A stretch of DNA of 15,067 bases, from positions 1 through 15,067 of the forward strand of contig CADCPE010000077.1 of the NCBI GenBank assembly GCA_902803275.1. Reading direction: 5' to 3'. This stretch comes from an uncultured Erysipelotrichaceae bacterium. Lineage in GTDB: Bacteria; Bacillota_I; Bacilli_A; Erysipelotrichales; Erysipelotrichaceae. The notes under the pieces are model-generated. The model was given only the letters and a program-made list of their open reading frames with translations. It searched no databases and was not told the DNA's origin. Positions within the stretch are counted from its first letter, which is position 1, and every line of letters starts with the position of its first letter. Shown here piece by piece: positions 12,583 to 15,067 of this stretch. The position numbers and the translations under genes are program-made.

Positions 12583-12596
12583 GCATAAAGTGCTAG
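12570..12596. promoter_or_regulatory. CIRCE-type HrcA operator
   Basis: TTAGCACTG, a 9-nt spacer and AAGTGCTAG match the consensus TTAGCACTC-N9-GAGTGCTAA except for the innermost base of each arm and the outermost base of the right arm. It covers the -35 of hsp20, so HrcA binding would block transcription until heat stress. Confidence 0.9.
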
Positions 12597-12683
12597 CATA
12601 TCTGATAATTTAGTGCTAAATAGATGAAATGTGCGGAAACAGGTCTTTGGAGTTATTATTTAGGTATAAATAAGGGTGAAAAT

Positions 12684-13907
12684 ATGAAGATCAATAGAAA
12701 ATTCTGGATCGCAATGCTGATATTCGGCCTGATGGGACAGATCGCCTGGGTCGTAGAAAACATGTATTTCAATGTATTCATCTACAAGATGTTCAATGCT
12801 ACGGCAGCCGATATCTCCAATATGGTCATGGCTTCAGCTGTTGTGGCGGCAGCGACGACACTTGTCATGGGTACACTGTCCGACAAGCTGGGTGAAAGAA
12901 AGGCCTTCATGTCCTGGGGCTATATCATCTGGGGCATCACGATCATTTCCTTTGCCTATATCAGAAGTGTGACGCTGACGATCGTCATGGACTGTGTGAT
13001 GACCTTCTTTGGGTCGACCGCCAATGATGCAGCATACAATGCCTGGCTTACAGACAGAGGCGATTCCAGTAACCGAGGCAAGATCGAAGGGATAAACTCC
13101 ATGATGCCTCTAATATCGATACTGATCGTCTTTGGCGGATTCATGAGTTTCAATCTTGATGAAATGAGTGCCTGGAAGACGATATACTACATCATCGGCA
13201 TCACGACCACGATCATCGGTATCAGCGGTCTGTTCATCATTGAAGATGATCCTGATCTCAAGCCAAGCAAGGAGTCGTTTGTAGAGACTCTGATCTATTC
13301 ATTCAAAGCGGACACATATAAGCAGAACAGATATCTCTACGCTATCCTTCTGGCTTTTTCAATCTTTGGAACTTCCATCCAGGTTTTCATGCCATATCTG
13401 ATCATCTATTACGAGAAGACCTTGATGCTTTCAAACTATGTGCTGATCATGGCTCCGGCCATAATCGTGGCGGCAATAGTCACAGCTGTATATGGCAAAG
13501 TCTATGATAAAAAGGGATTTGACTTCGCGGTAAAGACACCGATCATTCTGCTTATTGCCGGGTATATGATGCTTTATGCTTCAAAAAACATCGTCATCGT
13601 TTTCATCGGATCGATGCTGATGCTTTCAGGTTTCCTGTGCGGCATGTCTGTATTCGGTGCCAAGATCAGGGATCTGATCCCGGAAAACAGATCCGGACAG
13701 TTCCAGGGCGTCAGAATTATTTCCCAGGTATTTATTCCGGGAGTCATCGGACCGGCCATCGGTGCAGCGGTACTTAAGAACGCGGAAGTAATCGTGAATT
13801 CGGATGGTACCACAAGCTTTCTGCCTAATGCCAATATCTTCTCAAGCGCTTTAGCTGTGATCATCGTGCTGGCCATAATAAAAAGAAAGAAACTATCTGA
13901 AGAATAA
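12684..13907 (+). CDS. Major facilitator superfamily transporter
   Basis: The 407-aa membrane protein has about twelve hydrophobic segments. It opens with NRKFWIAMLIFGLMGQIAWVVENMYFNVFIYKMF. The MFS motif A between helices 2 and 3 is visible as GTLSDKLGERKAF, and a related loop VYGKVYDKKGFDF appears between helices 8 and 9. IIEDDPDLKPSKESFVETLIYSFKAD is the central cytoplasmic loop. The C-terminus is a basic tail (IKRKKLSEE). ATG at 12684 has AAGGGTGA about 7 nt upstream. An upstream in-frame start at 12624 would add 20 polar residues and is rejected. The style recalls MFS/GPH sugar carriers, but the substrate cannot be told. It is divergent from hsp20 and its upstream gap contains an extra CIRCE half-site. 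A terminator follows. Confidence 0.92.
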   Translation: MKINRKFWIAMLIFGLMGQIAWVVENMYFNVFIYKMFNATAADISNMVMASAVVAAATTLVMGTLSDKLGERKAFMSWGYIIWGITIISFAYIRSVTLTIVMDCVMTFFGSTANDAAYNAWLTDRGDSSNRGKIEGINSMMPLISILIVFGGFMSFNLDEMSAWKTIYYIIGITTTIIGISGLFIIEDDPDLKPSKESFVETLIYSFKADTYKQNRYLYAILLAFSIFGTSIQVFMPYLIIYYEKTLMLSNYVLIMAPAIIVAAIVTAVYGKVYDKKGFDFAVKTPIILLIAGYMMLYASKNIVIVFIGSMLMLSGFLCGMSVFGAKIRDLIPENRSGQFQGVRIISQVFIPGVIGPAIGAAVLKNAEVIVNSDGTTSFLPNANIFSSALAVIIVLAIIKRKKLSEE

Positions 13908-13931
13908 ACAGCAATTATAAATAAAATTCCG

Positions 13932-13953
13932 AAAACAGGCTTGCCTGTTTTTT
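13932..13953 (+). terminator. Intrinsic terminator after the MFS gene
   Basis: AAAACAGG (13932-13939), CTTG loop, CCTGTTTT (13944-13951), then more T. Confidence 0.88.
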
Positions 13954-13977
13954 ATGTTTAGAAGAAGCGACAATAGC

Positions 13978-13986
13978 TGATACAAT
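13978..13986 (+). promoter_or_regulatory. Extended -10 promoter of the esterase gene
   Basis: TGATACAAT is an extended -10 (TGn plus TACAAT at 13981-13986). The -35 at about 13958 (TTAGAA) is weak. The start would fall at 13993, the A of the ATG. Confidence 0.6.
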
Positions 13987-13992
13987 ATAAAC

Positions 13993-14886
13993 ATGCCTAG
14001 ATCAAGAAATGCGATCATCTGTGAGAAGCTGGCCAAGAGGATCATCCTGCCTAAAGGCAAGACGATGAGCGAGGTCATGCTCAGATATAAAAGAGCACGA
14101 AAGAAGCAGAAATACAACCTGCCTTTGCTGATGAAGATGTCGGACAATGTTGAAGGTATCGTTTCTCACGATATGAAGCTTTTCTATATGAATGTGGAAA
14201 GTGCTTCCGATACGCTGGTCATTTATCTGCATGGCGGAGGCTATGTTGATGAGATGCTGGTATTCCACTGGCTGATGCTGGATAAGATCACCTCCAAAGC
14301 TAAATCGACCTTTATCATTCCGGAATATCCGCTGGCTCCTTATTATGATTTCAAAGACTGCTATGAAAAGATGAGCGAGTTCTACAAAAAAGTCCTTGAA
14401 TACTACAGGGATAAAAAGATCATCCTGATGGGTGATTCGGCAGGTGGCGGATTATGTGTCGGCCTCAGCATGTACTTTTCAAAACTGGGATTAAGACAGC
14501 CGGACAAGCTCATCCTTTTATCTCCGTGGATCGATCTCGTCATGGACAATCCTGAGATAAACAACTATATCAAGGATGACCCGATGCTCAAATACGACGA
14601 CCTTAAAGTCGATGCGAAATTCTGGGCTAACGGTACAAGTCTTCGTGACTACAGACTTTCACCGATATATGGCGATGTGACGTGCCTAAAGGATGTGACG
14701 ATCTTTGTGGGAACACACGAATTCTTCTATCCGGATATCATCAAGTTTGCAGAAAAGCTTGAGAAAAACGGCATCAGGAACAAGCTCTATGTAGGAGAGG
14801 GTCTAAACCACGTTTATCCGGTCTTTCCGATTCCTGAAGCAGACGAGGCGATCAAGAAGATCACCAGGATCATTGATGGCAAATAA
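13993..14886 (+). CDS. Alpha/beta hydrolase, hormone-sensitive-lipase-like esterase
   Basis: The 297-aa protein is a serine hydrolase of the HSL (family IV) type. The oxyanion-hole HGGGY lies at residues 80-84 and the nucleophile elbow GDSAGGG places catalytic Ser149. LSPWIDL and LSPIYGD follow in the cap/core. The acid is Glu243 or Asp248 within GTHEFFYPD. The histidine is His273 in GLNHVYPVFP. No signal peptide is seen; the basic N-terminus is a helical cap region. Substrates are probably short acyl esters, but this is not determinable. No Shine-Dalgarno precedes the ATG, and an extended -10 lies only 7 nt upstream, so the mRNA is probably leaderless. It is monocistronic and ends at a hairpin terminator. 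Confidence 0.92.
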   Translation: MPRSRNAIICEKLAKRIILPKGKTMSEVMLRYKRARKKQKYNLPLLMKMSDNVEGIVSHDMKLFYMNVESASDTLVIYLHGGGYVDEMLVFHWLMLDKITSKAKSTFIIPEYPLAPYYDFKDCYEKMSEFYKKVLEYYRDKKIILMGDSAGGGLCVGLSMYFSKLGLRQPDKLILLSPWIDLVMDNPEINNYIKDDPMLKYDDLKVDAKFWANGTSLRDYRLSPIYGDVTCLKDVTIFVGTHEFFYPDIIKFAEKLEKNGIRNKLYVGEGLNHVYPVFPIPEADEAIKKITRIIDGK

Positions 14887-14929
14887 TGCCCTGTTTATCG
14901 CAATAATCTGCATTTTTCATCAACTGAAC

Positions 14930-14956
14930 GATCCGGTAAATCCGGATCTTTTGTTT
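14930..14956 (+). terminator. Intrinsic terminator after the esterase gene
   Basis: GATCCGG (14930-14936), TAAAT loop, CCGGATC (14942-14948), then TTTTGTTT. Confidence 0.88.
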
Positions 14957-15067
14957 GGTAGCGTATACATGGATCATGAGGCTGTATCTGTATAGAAAAT
15001 TGGTAACAAAATCTATATAATTTATATATAAATATTTCTGTCTAAACAGGCAAAATATTTATTTACG
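14957..15067 (+). promoter_or_regulatory. A/T-rich tract with possible promoter for a gene beyond the window
   Basis: No ORF is evident. TATAAT lies at 15016-15021 without a convincing -35. Downstream, AAATATTT repeats flank a small CTGT-CTAA-ACAG hairpin, which may be an operator or leader element. The sequence ends before any start codon. Confidence 0.4.

Noticed and set aside
12624..12683. Longer MFS start at 12624
   Set aside because: It adds a polar stretch before the first membrane helix, whereas ATG 12684 has AAGGGTGA at good spacing.

Overview
This is a chromosomal window from a low-to-mid GC Gram-positive bacterium (Bacillota). A gut member of the Erysipelotrichia or a near relative is my best guess. 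The support is strong AGGAGG-type ribosome sites, sigma-A-like promoters, a T-box leader, a CIRCE heat-shock operator, lipoprotein signal peptides, and the DUF969-DUF979-Pcp cassette. No tRNA, rRNA, CRISPR array or insertion sequence is visible.

Layout, left to right. (1) The 3' end of a beta-propeller lactonase-like gene meets, tail to tail, a TrpX/COG2984-type substrate-binding lipoprotein. The latter sits behind a full T-box riboswitch, which I read as tyrosine-responsive. (2) A second lipoprotein of unknown function is divergent from a RidA / Fe-S aldo-keto reductase operon. (3) A convergent M29/NicX-like metallopeptidase-family gene follows, then a small two-helix membrane protein. (4) A strongly biased operon DUF969-DUF979-pcp (pyroglutamyl-peptidase I) sits behind a promoter with an A/T-rich inverted repeat and ends at a strong terminator. 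(5) A pair of short CHR-family ('chromate') transporter subunits ends tail to tail with a reverse transcriptase. (6) The reverse transcriptase (RT, minus strand) is preceded by about 130 nt of non-coding DNA. This can fold into a long closing helix around a potential pseudoknot and a 3' hairpin. Upstream is a 177-aa protein of unknown function. (7) An archaeal-type ornithine cyclodeaminase gene (TIGR00300/LOR-SDH) has an apparently leaderless promoter. (8) A small heat-shock protein has a CIRCE-type operator, followed by an MFS transporter and an HSL-family alpha/beta hydrolase that also appears leaderless. The last ~180 nt hold a terminator and a possible promoter for a gene outside the window.

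How the genes relate. Several units suggest amino-acid and peptide scavenging: a T-box-controlled binding protein, Pcp with its presumed transporter, a metallopeptidase-family enzyme, RidA, and ornithine-to-proline conversion. The most unusual item is the standalone RT with its structured 5' RNA. Its motifs fit the unknown-group/defence-associated or group-II-like RTs better than retrons or diversity-generating elements. No effector gene is obvious apart from, possibly, the 177-aa neighbour. Its function is inferred from architecture only.
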